Below are positions 8,079-17,408 of a stretch of DNA of 62,622 nt, piece by piece (the stretch's first letter is position 1; every line of letters begins with the position of its first letter). Made by a program: the position numbers and the translations under genes. This DNA comes from Clostridia bacterium (lineage in GTDB: Bacteria > Bacillota > Clostridia > Oscillospirales > Acutalibacteraceae). The DNA lies in the NCBI GenBank assembly GCA_017399405.1, contig JAFQCT010000013.1, positions 1 through 62,622 on the forward strand. Reading direction: 5' to 3'. The notes under the pieces are model-generated. The model was not told where the DNA came from and ran no database searches. It was given only the letters and a program-made list of their open reading frames with translations.

Positions 8079-9650
8079 ATGAAAAAGATTTTGGCGTGCG
8101 TGCTTGTTATGGTGCTTATGTTTACAGGGTGTAGTCTTGTAAATGAGCAGAAAATTGAGGGTACTCAAATTAAATTGTCCGATAAAAAGATTACCGTAGA
8201 TGGTAAAGCGGTGACAAATGATACTACACAAGCAGTATATACTGCAAATGACATTGTCTTTTACCTTGCAGGGCAAGATTTCACTTATGGTGAGGGTACA
8301 AAAGAAGATGAACACGAACAAGCCGAGGCTGATGCCCATACAGTTGTGCATATTACAAAGCCGGGCAGATATGTGCTTAGCGGTGAACTTTCAAAAGGGC
8401 AAATAGCAGTTGACCTTGGTGAAGATGCAGAAGAAAACCCCGAAGCAGTAGTAACTTTAATCCTTAATGGTGTTGACATTACTTGCTCAGTTGCCCCTGC
8501 GGTGATTTTTTATAATGTTTATGAGTGCGGAGTTGCTGATGAAGAAACTGCAACAAAGGATGTTGACACAAGTAAAGCGGGTGCTAATGTAATTGTTGCA
8601 GATGGCACAGAAAATAACATCAATGGCTCTTATGTTGCAAAGATTTATAAATCAATTGAGCTTAACGAAGATGGTACAGAAGTTGTAGACAGTAAGAAAC
8701 TTCACAAATATGATGCAGCTTTCTATTCAAAGAAAACAATGAATATTGACGGTGGCGAAAAAGGCGATGGCGTTCTTAATATCAAGGCTGAAAATGAGGG
8801 CCTTGACAGCGAACTTCACTTGACCGTAAATGGTGGTAATATCAATATCACATCGGGTAATGATGGCATCAATACAAATGAGGATAATGTATCGGTAACA
8901 ACTGTAAATGGCGGTATTTTGAATATTATTTGTAATGGCTCAACAGGTGAGGGTGATGGTATTGACTCTAACGGTTGGCTTGTAATTAACGGCGGTACTG
9001 TGATTTCACAGGCTTGTGCAACAAGTGGTGACGCAGGCATTGACTCTGATTTAGGTATTTATATCAATGGCGGTAGCGTGATTGCATCAGGTAATATGCT
9101 TGACAGAATTGCAGGCGGAGAACAGACTTATGCAGTGTTCAATTTTGCAAGTCGTCAGGTTGGTGACAGCACATATACTCTTAAAGATGCAGAGAATAAG
9201 GTTGTAGGTGAATATGCTCCAACCAACGATTTCACATATCTTTTAGTCGCAGGTGACGAACTTGTTGCAGGTGATTACACATTCTGGCAAGGAGATACTC
9301 AACTTTCAGCATCGTCAGCGAATATGGGCGATATGAATAAGGGCGAAATTCCCGAAGGTCAGACAAATGCAGACGGAACACCGCCTGAACTTCCCGAAGG
9401 TATGGAAAATATGCAAAGACCGCAAAAAGACGAGAATATGACAAGACCTGAGGGGGAAGTGCCACAGATGCCAAACGGTGAATTGCCCGAAGATATGGAA
9501 AATATGACACCACCTAACAATATGGGTGGCGGAATGGGTATGATGGGCGGATTTATGGCAAATGGTGAAACCTCAACAACATTTACAATAGTCGATGGTG
9601 GAAACCAATTCAGTAATGTAAGCCCAATCGCCACAACCGTGACAGAATAA
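8079..9650 (+). CDS. Cthe_2159-type carbohydrate-binding lipoprotein
   Basis: 523 residues with a lipoprotein signal (MFTGC). The core is a long series of short Gly/Asn-rich beta-strand repeats (LHLTVNGGNINI, INGGTVISQ, INGGSVIAS), typical of the parallel beta-helix family PF14262, whose Clostridium thermocellum member Cthe_2159 is known to bind cellulose and pectic acid. Acidic GxGxDS-like turns may hold calcium. The C-terminal 120 residues are rich in Pro, Met, Glu and Gly (MPNGELPEDMENM and GGGMGMMGG). Likely a surface polysaccharide-binding protein. A lone TATAAT at 8041-8046 suggests its own promoter. Confidence 0.85.
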   Translation: MKKILACVLVMVLMFTGCSLVNEQKIEGTQIKLSDKKITVDGKAVTNDTTQAVYTANDIVFYLAGQDFTYGEGTKEDEHEQAEADAHTVVHITKPGRYVLSGELSKGQIAVDLGEDAEENPEAVVTLILNGVDITCSVAPAVIFYNVYECGVADEETATKDVDTSKAGANVIVADGTENNINGSYVAKIYKSIELNEDGTEVVDSKKLHKYDAAFYSKKTMNIDGGEKGDGVLNIKAENEGLDSELHLTVNGGNINITSGNDGINTNEDNVSVTTVNGGILNIICNGSTGEGDGIDSNGWLVINGGTVISQACATSGDAGIDSDLGIYINGGSVIASGNMLDRIAGGEQTYAVFNFASRQVGDSTYTLKDAENKVVGEYAPTNDFTYLLVAGDELVAGDYTFWQGDTQLSASSANMGDMNKGEIPEGQTNADGTPPELPEGMENMQRPQKDENMTRPEGEVPQMPNGELPEDMENMTPPNNMGGGMGMMGGFMANGETSTTFTIVDGGNQFSNVSPIATTVTE

Positions 9651-9681
9651 GATAAGGTTGATAAAATTGATTTGCCAAACA

Positions 9682-9718
9682 AAAACTCCCCGTAGTGTGT
9701 GCTACGAGGAGTTTTGTT
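9682..9718. terminator. Bidirectional terminator between convergent genes
   Basis: AAAACTCC and CGTAG pair with CTACG and GGAGTTTT around one mismatch, with A/T runs on both sides. It serves the lipoprotein gene (plus) and the GPH transporter (minus). Confidence 0.85.
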
Positions 9719-9726
9719 ATATGTGT

Positions 9727-11166
9727 TTATTCTGTAACTTCAACTTTTGCTCTACGCTCTGCTAAATCTTTTTCAACCTGTGCTTTTTGTTCAGGTGTGT
9801 ATTTAATGAACAGAAGTGGGATTATGTAAAGCACTGCTGCTATTGCAGGAGTAAGCATTGTAAGTGGCCAAATCCAATTTTCAAAACTTTCAGTCTGTGT
9901 GCCAAGATAAACTGCACCCTCAACATCTTCAACTGCAACATAACCGAGAACGCTAAGTGAAAGTGTAGCAAGAGCGCCTGTAATACCGCTTGAAATCTTT
10001 GTAAAGAAAGTCTGCATTGCAAAGGTAACACCCTCTGTACGCTTTCCTGTTTTCCATTCCATATAGTCAACACTGTCACAGAAAAGTGAAGTTTGTGCAA
10101 TACTTGCTGCACCTGATGGGATTGAACAGATAGCCATAATTATCATACCGATGAGAATGTTGTTACCTTCAAATCCAATAATCCATGCAAGCACTTTGCC
10201 GACGATTGTACAAATCTGAATAAAGATAAGAAGATTTCTGTAACCACCGAATTTAACTTTAAGCTTGTCAGCAAAAATCATACCTAAAAAGCTTGGTGCA
10301 TAGGTGATTGCGCCATAAACTGTTGTAAGGGTTAAGGGCCCAAGTACGATTCCTGCAACTGAAATTTCAGGCATTTTGTACTTGAAGAAGTATGTAACAA
10401 GTGAGTTGCCGAATGCCAATGCACCGAAAAGATTTGAAAGGGTAATAAGCATAAGCATCTTATTCTGGAAAAGAAGTTTGAAACATTCAAGAATTGATGT
10501 CTGTTGTTGTTCAGGTGCTGCTAAACGGACTCTTTCTTGTGCCTTGTAGCATTTTGCACTGACTAACGCACCACCAAGACCAAAAATTGCTGCGAATAAA
10601 ACGGTCATAAGGGCAAGTGAGTTGCCTGATTGTTTTGCAACAATTTCCATAATCATAGGAACAACCGCACTGAATACACCATAGAAAACAGAGCCTACTG
10701 TACGAGCCATCTGAACAAATCTGTCGCGTTCATTTGAGTCAGGTGTAACAACTGCAGTCATACCCCAGATTGCAACATCTTGCATAGTGTAACTTATGTC
10801 CCAACAAAGATACATAATTACAAAGTACCCCATACGAAGCCACAAAAGTTCTTCAGCAGTTGAGAATACTACGAAAATAAGTACCGTGAAAACACCAACG
10901 GGTACAGGTGTGTATTTAAGAAGTGGACGAAGTTTTTCGCCATTCTTAAAACGGTGACGGTCAACGATTGAGCCGACAATCGGGTCATTAACACCGTCCC
11001 ACACTTTCATTGCAATAAGAAGTATTGCAACATAATGTGCAGGGAATTGGGCGATATCTGTCAAGAAATATTGAAAGAAAGATGCACCAATAAAGCAGTA
11101 AACAACATTTTGCCCCGCAAGACCTGTCATAAAACTGCGTTTTTCTTTTTTACTTATGTAGTTCAT
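9727..11166 (-). CDS. GPH-family (MelB-like) glycoside:cation symporter
   Basis: 479 residues with about 12 predicted membrane helices. WDGVNDPIVGSIVDR in loop 2-3 is the GPH/MelB signature (Asp residues bind the coupling cation), and YMEWKTGKRTEG is the second family signature. It imports glycosides, pentosides or hexuronides with Na+ or H+. The neighbouring divergent operon carries a second GPH gene and a GH26 mannanase, which suggests oligosaccharide uptake. The ribosome site is AAAGGA. An inverted repeat TCATTGA-N10-TCAATGA (11179-11202) lies just upstream. Confidence 0.88.
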   Translation of the reverse strand: MNYISKKEKRSFMTGLAGQNVVYCFIGASFFQYFLTDIAQFPAHYVAILLIAMKVWDGVNDPIVGSIVDRHRFKNGEKLRPLLKYTPVPVGVFTVLIFVVFSTAEELLWLRMGYFVIMYLCWDISYTMQDVAIWGMTAVVTPDSNERDRFVQMARTVGSVFYGVFSAVVPMIMEIVAKQSGNSLALMTVLFAAIFGLGGALVSAKCYKAQERVRLAAPEQQQTSILECFKLLFQNKMLMLITLSNLFGALAFGNSLVTYFFKYKMPEISVAGIVLGPLTLTTVYGAITYAPSFLGMIFADKLKVKFGGYRNLLIFIQICTIVGKVLAWIIGFEGNNILIGMIIMAICSIPSGAASIAQTSLFCDSVDYMEWKTGKRTEGVTFAMQTFFTKISSGITGALATLSLSVLGYVAVEDVEGAVYLGTQTESFENWIWPLTMLTPAIAAVLYIIPLLFIKYTPEQKAQVEKDLAERRAKVEVTE

Positions 11167-11178
11167 AACAACATCCTT

Positions 11179-11202
11179 TCATTGATAGTTGTATTTCAAT
11201 GA
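11179..11202. promoter_or_regulatory. Inverted repeat in the leader of the GPH symporter gene
   Basis: Perfect TCATTGA (11179-11185) and TCAATGA (11196-11202) arms with a 10-nt spacer. It lies between a minus-strand TATAAT (11207-11212) and the ribosome site. It could be an operator near the start of transcription or a small RNA hairpin. Confidence 0.4.
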
Positions 11203-11267
11203 TTTAATTATACACGAAGATAATGTGTTTTTATATAGGTAAAAGTCATAAAAAAATAATAAGAAAT

Positions 11268-11297
11268 TTGACATATAAAAAGCCGATAGTGTATAAT
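11268..11297 (+). promoter_or_regulatory. Promoter of the CoA-transferase / GPH / GH26 operon
   Basis: TTGACA (11268-11273), 18 nt and TATAAT (11292-11297), 33 nt before the ATG at 11330. Confidence 0.8.
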
Positions 11298-11329
11298 AGT
11301 TTCATACTTTAGAAAGAAAAGGTAACTTT

Positions 11330-12628
11330 ATGGGTTGGAAAGCAGAATACAATAAAAAACTTGTATCCGCAAGAACTGCAATAAGCCACATAAAAGACGG
11401 TGACAAAGTGGTGATGTCTTTTGGTTGTGGTGAGCCAAGGGCTATTGTTCGTGCTATGCGTGAGAATTATAAAGATTTTCACAATGTTCAGGTAATCAAT
11501 ATGCTTTTGCTTGGTGAAACTCCTTGGGTTGATGAAGAAGTAAAAGGGCATTTTTCGTATAACTCATTTTTCGCATCGGGAACTAACCGCAAGGCAATTT
11601 CTGATGGCGTTGCAGATTTCACAACTTGCTATCTTTCAGAAGCACCAATGGTATTGCGTGATATTGTAAAACCACGAGTTACTGTAATGAGTGTTACTCC
11701 GCCTGATAGTGAGGGTTATGTTTCTCTCGGTACAAACTGTGACTATATTGAAACTACACTTTCTCATTGTGAAGTGAAAATTGCACAGGTCAACAAAAAT
11801 GTGCCATACACTTATGGTAAAACCCGAAAGCATATAACAGAGTTCAATTACTTTGTTGAATTTGATGAGGAGTTGCCTGAAGTTCCTGCACCTCCAATTA
11901 CAGAGGTTGAAATGCAAATCGGTAAAAACTGTGCATCACTAATAAATGACGGTGATTGTATTCAACTTGGTATTGGCGGTATTCCAAACGCAATCTGTGA
12001 AGAATTAAAGCATAAAAAAGATTTGGGACTTCATTCTGAAATGGTTGGTGACGGTGTTGTTGATTTAATCAAAAGTGGTGTAATCAATAACTCTAAAAAG
12101 AATTTTAATAATGGCAAAACAATTCTTGGTTTTGGCTTTGGAACAAAGAAACTTTTTGATTTCTTAAATGGCAATAAAGATATTGAAATGACACCTATGG
12201 ATTATGTGAACAATCCGCTAATTATTGCACAGAATGACAATCTTGTTTCAGTTAATTCTTGTATTGAAATTGACCTTATGGGACAAGTTGTGTCAGATAC
12301 AATTGGTGAATATCAGTTTTCAGGTATAGGCGGACAAGTAGACTTTGTCCGTGGTGCTACAATGAGTAAGGGCGGTCGTTCAATTATGGCAATGCCTTCA
12401 TCTGCAAAAGGTGGTACAATTTCAAAAATCGTACCTAAAATTACTGATTATTCCGCAGTTGCAACTACAAGAAATGATGTAAATTATGTGGTAACTGAGT
12501 ATGGAATTGCTCAACTTAAAGGCAAAACAATGAAGGAGCGAGCAAGAGCACTTATAAATATTGCACATCCTAATTTCCGTGAGGATTTGGCAAAAGAATA
12601 TGAAAAAAGATTTAATGAAAAGTTTTAG
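11330..12628 (+). CDS. Acetyl-CoA hydrolase/transferase family CoA-transferase
   Basis: 432 residues, the usual length for 4-hydroxybutyrate or butyryl-CoA:acetate CoA-transferases. LGLHSEMVGDGVVDL holds the catalytic Glu (Glu237) that forms the glutamyl-CoA thioester. GIGGIPNAI and SGIGGQVDFVRGA are the CoA-binding glycine loops. It moves CoA between short acyl groups, commonly to form acetate or butyrate in Clostridia. The specific substrate is not decided by the motifs. It is the first gene of an operon with a sugar symporter (16 nt downstream) and a mannanase, an unusual context for this enzyme. The ribosome site is AAAAGGTAA. Confidence 0.85.
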   Translation: MGWKAEYNKKLVSARTAISHIKDGDKVVMSFGCGEPRAIVRAMRENYKDFHNVQVINMLLLGETPWVDEEVKGHFSYNSFFASGTNRKAISDGVADFTTCYLSEAPMVLRDIVKPRVTVMSVTPPDSEGYVSLGTNCDYIETTLSHCEVKIAQVNKNVPYTYGKTRKHITEFNYFVEFDEELPEVPAPPITEVEMQIGKNCASLINDGDCIQLGIGGIPNAICEELKHKKDLGLHSEMVGDGVVDLIKSGVINNSKKNFNNGKTILGFGFGTKKLFDFLNGNKDIEMTPMDYVNNPLIIAQNDNLVSVNSCIEIDLMGQVVSDTIGEYQFSGIGGQVDFVRGATMSKGGRSIMAMPSSAKGGTISKIVPKITDYSAVATTRNDVNYVVTEYGIAQLKGKTMKERARALINIAHPNFREDLAKEYEKRFNEKF

Positions 12629-12643
12629 AGATAGGTGATTTGT

Positions 12644-14707
12644 ATGGGGAAAATCAAGAGTTTAATTGGTAATATAAAACAATATTGGAACACTCCTGCC
12701 GAGGGTAATTATGTTCCATATAAAGAAATTGCGAATCTTGGTGTGGCTGGTTTTGGTATTCACTGGGCTTCAACGCTTGCAAATGCCATAGGTCTTAGTG
12801 CTTCTAACTTTATTGTAGGTGCAAGTATCGGACTTCAACCTGTGCACTTACAGGTAATGCTTATTCTTGCAAATATTGTCGGTATTCCAATCGGCGTTTT
12901 CAGAGGCTGGTTTTTCGATAACCATAAAATGCCTGGTGGTAAGTTTATTCCGATTCTTCTAAAAACACCAATTCCGATTGCAATCATCTCTACACTGTTT
13001 GTGTGGTTGCCTTATGAACAAATGGACTATTGGACAAAAGTAGTTGTTGTCTGGATTGTTTTTATGATTCTTTCTGTGTTTCTTGGTTTCTATAACGAGG
13101 CGTTTACATTCTATAAACAAGTTATAACACCAAATGCACAAGAAAGAGCAAATGTTTCCAGTGTTTCACAGATTCTTTATTCTTTTGCGCCAACAGTTAC
13201 TTCTTTTGTTGTGCCTACAATTGCAGGGCTTACCTGGGGTATGGACAATATCTGGACTTATCGTGTGGTATATCCCGGATTTACTATAGTTGGTCTTATT
13301 GTTCTTTTTATTTTCACACCAAAACTTAAAGAAAGAATTATTGTTGCAAAGCGTCCTGTTGAATATGTTAATCTTATGGACTCTCTTCGCGAGGTTGCAA
13401 AGAATAAATATTTCTGGATTATCAATTTAGGCTCTTGGGTTGGTTTCCTTGAAGGCTCAAGTGCTGTTCTTGTAAACTGGACATTCAACTATTCTGATGA
13501 TGGTGCTCATAAAGTGTATATGGGCCTTGCAACAACACTTATTTCAAATGCGGCACTCTGGGCTATGATGTTAGCACCGTTTGCAATTAAACTTATGGGT
13601 AAGAGAAATCTTCTCATTGTGCATAACACTATAAATGTTGTGCTTTATGCAATTTTATTGTTGGTTTATAAAAATGTTCTTTTAATGTGCATTGTGGTTT
13701 ATCTCAACACATTTGTAAATACATTCTCAAATGTTTACACTCCGAATATCAATGCGGATATGCGAGATTATCACCAGTGGAAAACAGGTGTCCGTGTAGA
13801 TGGCTTGTTCACACCGCTTACGCTTATCGGTACAATTTTAGGCTTCTTTACAGGACTTGTTGTTCCTGCAATTTATGAACAAATGGGTCTTAAAGACGAC
13901 TATTCTGTACTTTATAATGACGAAATGCGAAACAATCTATTTACAGTGCTTATAATCTGTTCAATAGTAGGCTCAATAATGAACCTTATTCCATATCTTT
14001 TCTACGATTTGACTGAGAAAAAACACCGCGGTTATGTAAATGTGCTTAAAATTCGCGCTATGTTTGAAGATTACGGAAACGACGAACTTGACAACGCACA
14101 ACTTATTGATGCTATGAACATTATTAAGGGTGCAAGGGCAGGTTTACAAAAGAAAATCGTTGATAAGTCTTTAAGCAAAGCAGAAATCAAAGAAATCAAA
14201 AAGCACAATGAATTTGTTGAAAGCTTACCTATTGTGAGAGAAGAATTAGAAAAGTTCAATACTGAAAGATATAAAGTACAACTTGAAACTGCAAAAGCAA
14301 CTGCAAGCAAAGGTGAGGTTTATCTTTATTCTGACTGGACATTAGACCGCAGTCGTGCAAAAGCGTTGCCAAAAGCTACAAAAGAGCAGAAAGAAATACG
14401 AGCTGATGCAATCAAACTTTCTCGCGAGAAAAAACGTTCTTACAAGCTTCTTATGAAATATGGAGAAGAAAATCTTATACTTCCTGATGAAAAACATGCT
14501 GAAGAAATTAAAAATCGCGAATATAACACAGAAAAAGAGCGCCGAGAAATTAAAAAAGAACTTAAAGCATACACAAAAGGTGTGTCAGTTTACCGCAGAA
14601 TTACAAAGCCGTATTATGATGCGAAAAATCTCATAATTCAGGCAGAAAATTACAGCCATCTTGACGAAATTGAAAGAATATACGAGTCTGTTGTTGCTGA
14701 TGCGTAG
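12644..14707 (+). CDS. GPH-family symporter with a long cytosolic C-terminal extension
   Basis: 687 residues from the ATG at 12644, which AGGTGAT precedes. A GTG at 12635 overlaps that site and is rejected. About 12 helices span residues 20-465. FDNHKMPGGKFIP replaces the usual DP-rich loop 2-3 signature, and DYHQWKTGVRVDG matches the loop 10-11 signature. After the last helix come about 200 charged residues (Lys/Glu-rich, probably helical), absent from ordinary GPH proteins of 450-500 residues. Likely imports oligosaccharides released by the GH26 enzyme encoded next. The tail could anchor or regulate it. Confidence 0.82.
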   Translation: MGKIKSLIGNIKQYWNTPAEGNYVPYKEIANLGVAGFGIHWASTLANAIGLSASNFIVGASIGLQPVHLQVMLILANIVGIPIGVFRGWFFDNHKMPGGKFIPILLKTPIPIAIISTLFVWLPYEQMDYWTKVVVVWIVFMILSVFLGFYNEAFTFYKQVITPNAQERANVSSVSQILYSFAPTVTSFVVPTIAGLTWGMDNIWTYRVVYPGFTIVGLIVLFIFTPKLKERIIVAKRPVEYVNLMDSLREVAKNKYFWIINLGSWVGFLEGSSAVLVNWTFNYSDDGAHKVYMGLATTLISNAALWAMMLAPFAIKLMGKRNLLIVHNTINVVLYAILLLVYKNVLLMCIVVYLNTFVNTFSNVYTPNINADMRDYHQWKTGVRVDGLFTPLTLIGTILGFFTGLVVPAIYEQMGLKDDYSVLYNDEMRNNLFTVLIICSIVGSIMNLIPYLFYDLTEKKHRGYVNVLKIRAMFEDYGNDELDNAQLIDAMNIIKGARAGLQKKIVDKSLSKAEIKEIKKHNEFVESLPIVREELEKFNTERYKVQLETAKATASKGEVYLYSDWTLDRSRAKALPKATKEQKEIRADAIKLSREKKRSYKLLMKYGEENLILPDEKHAEEIKNREYNTEKERREIKKELKAYTKGVSVYRRITKPYYDAKNLIIQAENYSHLDEIERIYESVVADA

Positions 14708-14715
14708 GTGATAAT

Positions 14716-15705
14716 ATGAAAAATCTTAAAAAAATAATAGCACTTTCGCTTTCGGTTATCCTTTTGTGTTTATGCGGTTGTATGGGTGAGAAGGAGTATG
14801 CCCTCACAAATGAAAATGCATCAGAAAATGCCAAAAAGCTGTACGCATATATTTGCGAAACCTATGAAAATGCAATAATTTCAGGTCAGCAGGAGTCAAC
14901 TTGGGCTGATGGTGAGCAGTATGAGTTCGAATACATTTATGAGCATACGGGGAAGTATCCTGCAATCCGCGGACTTGACTATATGAATGACGATTTTGAG
15001 GGTGTAAACCGCCGAGCAATCGAATGGTATGAAAAAGGCGGAATAGTTTCAATTTGTTGGCACTGTGGCTCTGATTTCAGTGGTAGCTGGGATGAATGTA
15101 AAGAAACCGACATTAAGGATTGGGACAAAGCCTTGACTGAAGGCACAGAAGAATACAACACGCTTATTGAGGGTATGGATAAAGGTGCAAAAGCCTTGAA
15201 AGAGCTACAAGAAAAGGGTATTCCTGTTTTGTGGCGACCGTTTCACGAGCTTGACGGTGACTGGTTCTGGTGGGGCAGAGGCGGTGCAGAAAATTTCAAA
15301 AAGCTTTGGATTTTAATGTATGACCGATACACAAATTATTGGGGACTTGATAATCTTATCTGGGTGCTGGGCTTTTCTCACAAAAACGAGATGTATAAAG
15401 ACTTTTATCCCGGTGCTGAATACGTTGATATAGCTGGGGCAGACTCCTATGAGGTTGGTGCTCACGGTGACCTTTATAAAGCGGTGAAAAAGACGGTAAA
15501 AAGTGAAAAGCCTGTTTGCTTCCACGAGTGCGGAACAATCCCCACAGTTGAAGAAATTAAAAAGGATAAGGCGAATTGGGTATGGTTTTTAGCTTGGCAT
15601 ACAGAGTATTTGGTTGACAACAACACAGCCGAAAATCTTAAAGAAATTTATAATGACGACTACGTAATCACCCTTGACGAGCTACCTGACCTTAAAAACT
15701 CATAA
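14716..15705 (+). CDS. GH26 beta-mannanase, lipoprotein
   Basis: 329 residues. A lipoprotein signal ends at LCGC, placing it on the outer face of the membrane. WRPFHELDGDWFWWG contains the acid/base Glu (Glu178) of GH26, and VCFHECGTIP contains the nucleophile (Glu271). GLDYMND and ICWHCGSDF match the family's substrate-cleft strands. It cleaves beta-1,4-mannan internally. It starts 8 nt after the symporter stop with AGGTGAT as ribosome site, so the two are co-transcribed. No binding module is attached. Confidence 0.9.
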   Translation: MKNLKKIIALSLSVILLCLCGCMGEKEYALTNENASENAKKLYAYICETYENAIISGQQESTWADGEQYEFEYIYEHTGKYPAIRGLDYMNDDFEGVNRRAIEWYEKGGIVSICWHCGSDFSGSWDECKETDIKDWDKALTEGTEEYNTLIEGMDKGAKALKELQEKGIPVLWRPFHELDGDWFWWGRGGAENFKKLWILMYDRYTNYWGLDNLIWVLGFSHKNEMYKDFYPGAEYVDIAGADSYEVGAHGDLYKAVKKTVKSEKPVCFHECGTIPTVEEIKKDKANWVWFLAWHTEYLVDNNTAENLKEIYNDDYVITLDELPDLKNS

Positions 15706-15718
15706 AAATATAGAATTT

Positions 15719-15765
15719 AATGGTATTTTGTATTGATAAACTCTTTACAAAGTACCATTTTTTTA
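15719..15765 (+). terminator. Intrinsic terminator of the mannanase operon
   Basis: AATGGTATTTTGTA pairs with TACAAAGTACCATT (one wobble or mismatch), followed by seven T. Confidence 0.85.
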
Positions 15766-15828
15766 TTACAATATAATGGTATATTTATATATAGTGGGGT
15801 ATTCTCACAGTAAGAAAGGATGAATGAA

Positions 15829-17361
15829 ATGACAACAGCACAGTTTTTAATTATCGGCACAATAATTGTTTATTTGCTTGGGATGGTTTTAATAGGTGCA
15901 TCATTCTCAAAGAAAAACAAAAATACAGATGATTTTTATCTTGGTGGCAGAAAATTAGGACCACTTGTTACTGCAATGAGTGCAGAAGCATCAGATATGA
16001 GTAGCTGGTTGCTTATGGGACTTCCTGGTGTTGCTCTCGTTTACGGTCTTGCAGAAGCAAGCTGGACTGCAATTGGTCTTGGTATTGGCACTTGGGTTAA
16101 CTGGTTTATTGTTTCAAAAAGAATAAGAAACTACACTCAGTTAATTGATGCAGTTACAATTCCTGAATTTTTCTCAAAAAGATTTGGCGATAAGAAAAAT
16201 CTTCTTTCATTGATTGCAGGTCTTGTAATTCTTGTATTCTTCGTACCTTACACAGCGTCAGGTTTTAACGCTTGTGGTACACTTTTCGCAAGCCTTTTTG
16301 GTGTTGATTACTTTACAGCGATGGTAATAAGTGCAATTGTTATTGTGCTTTACACAACTCTTGGCGGTTTCCTTGCGGCATCAACAACCGACCTTATTCA
16401 GTCGATTGTTATGACAATTGCGCTTGTAGTAGTTGTTGGCTTTGGTATTAACTATGCAGGGGGCTGGGATAGTGTTGTTGCAAATGCAAATTCAATGCCT
16501 GGTTTCCTTGAATTATTCAATACATATGACCCTGCCACAAATGCAAGTAAGCCATATAACGCATTGACAATTGCATCATTACTTGCATGGGGTCTTGGTT
16601 ATTTTGGTATGCCACACATTCTTCTTAGATTTATGGCTATTGGCGATAAAAATAAGTTAAAGACTTCTCGAAGAATTGCAACTGTATGGGTATTTATCTC
16701 AATGGCTATTGCAATTTTGATTGGTGTTATTGGCTCAGCAGTTGTTAAAAATGGTGCAGTTGCTCTTGATAATGCAAATTCACAGAGAATTATTATTGAA
16801 ATTGCAAAACTTATTTCAGGTAATGGTGCAATTTTTGCAATTCTTGCTGGTGTAATTCTTGCAGGTATTCTCGCTGCAACAATGTCAACATCTGACTCAC
16901 AGCTTCTTGCTGCTGCATCAGCGGTTTCACAGAATATCGTTAAAGAATTCTTTGGCAAAACTCTTTCACAGAAAGCATCAATGCTTGTTGCTCGTATAAC
17001 AGTAGTTGTTATTGCTGTTGTTGGTGTTATCTGGGCAAAAGATGAAGGCTCAGTTTTTGAAATTGTTTCATTTGCTTGGGCAGGTTTCGGTGCTGCATTC
17101 GGACCGGTTGTGTTGTTTGCACTTTTCTGGAAACGCACAAATAAATGGGGTGCACTTGCAGGCATGATTGTTGGTGGCGTTATGATTTTTGTATGGAAAT
17201 ATGTAATTGCACCACTTGGTGGAGTATTCGCAATTTACGAACTTCTTCCTGCATTCATTCTTGCATCAATTTCAATTGTATTGGTTTCACTTATTACAGA
17301 AGAACCTGAAAAAGAGGTTCAGGATACATTTGAAAAGGCAAAACAGGGGCTTGCAGAATAA
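15829..17361 (+). CDS. putP: Sodium/proline symporter (PutP-type)
   Basis: 510 residues from the ATG at 15829, placed 8 nt after AAAGGA. The ATG at 15820 overlaps that site. Solute:sodium symporter family with 13 helices. DDFYLGGRKLGPLVTAMSA and AEASDMSSWLLMG (helix 2) are the PutP sodium and proline-site signatures, and AATMSTSDSQLLAAASA is the conserved helix 9 motif. It imports proline with Na+. The clear TATAAT at 15772-15777 fits a start after the preceding terminator. The substrate is inferred from family resemblance; other SSS substrates are possible. Confidence 0.85.
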   Translation: MTTAQFLIIGTIIVYLLGMVLIGASFSKKNKNTDDFYLGGRKLGPLVTAMSAEASDMSSWLLMGLPGVALVYGLAEASWTAIGLGIGTWVNWFIVSKRIRNYTQLIDAVTIPEFFSKRFGDKKNLLSLIAGLVILVFFVPYTASGFNACGTLFASLFGVDYFTAMVISAIVIVLYTTLGGFLAASTTDLIQSIVMTIALVVVVGFGINYAGGWDSVVANANSMPGFLELFNTYDPATNASKPYNALTIASLLAWGLGYFGMPHILLRFMAIGDKNKLKTSRRIATVWVFISMAIAILIGVIGSAVVKNGAVALDNANSQRIIIEIAKLISGNGAIFAILAGVILAGILAATMSTSDSQLLAAASAVSQNIVKEFFGKTLSQKASMLVARITVVVIAVVGVIWAKDEGSVFEIVSFAWAGFGAAFGPVVLFALFWKRTNKWGALAGMIVGGVMIFVWKYVIAPLGGVFAIYELLPAFILASISIVLVSLITEEPEKEVQDTFEKAKQGLAE

Positions 17362-17408
17362 CTTAAGAAAAAATTAATCAAAATATATAAAAGGACTGAA
17401 AATCATTT

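Noticed and set aside
9840-10112. Frame-shifted ORFs antisense to or overlapping the GPH and other long genes
   Set aside because: They shadow real genes in other frames, lack ribosome sites and show repetitive, low-complexity composition.
17362-17408. A T-box leader for glyS
   Set aside because: The 47-nt gap has no TGGNACCGCG motif and no room for stem I.
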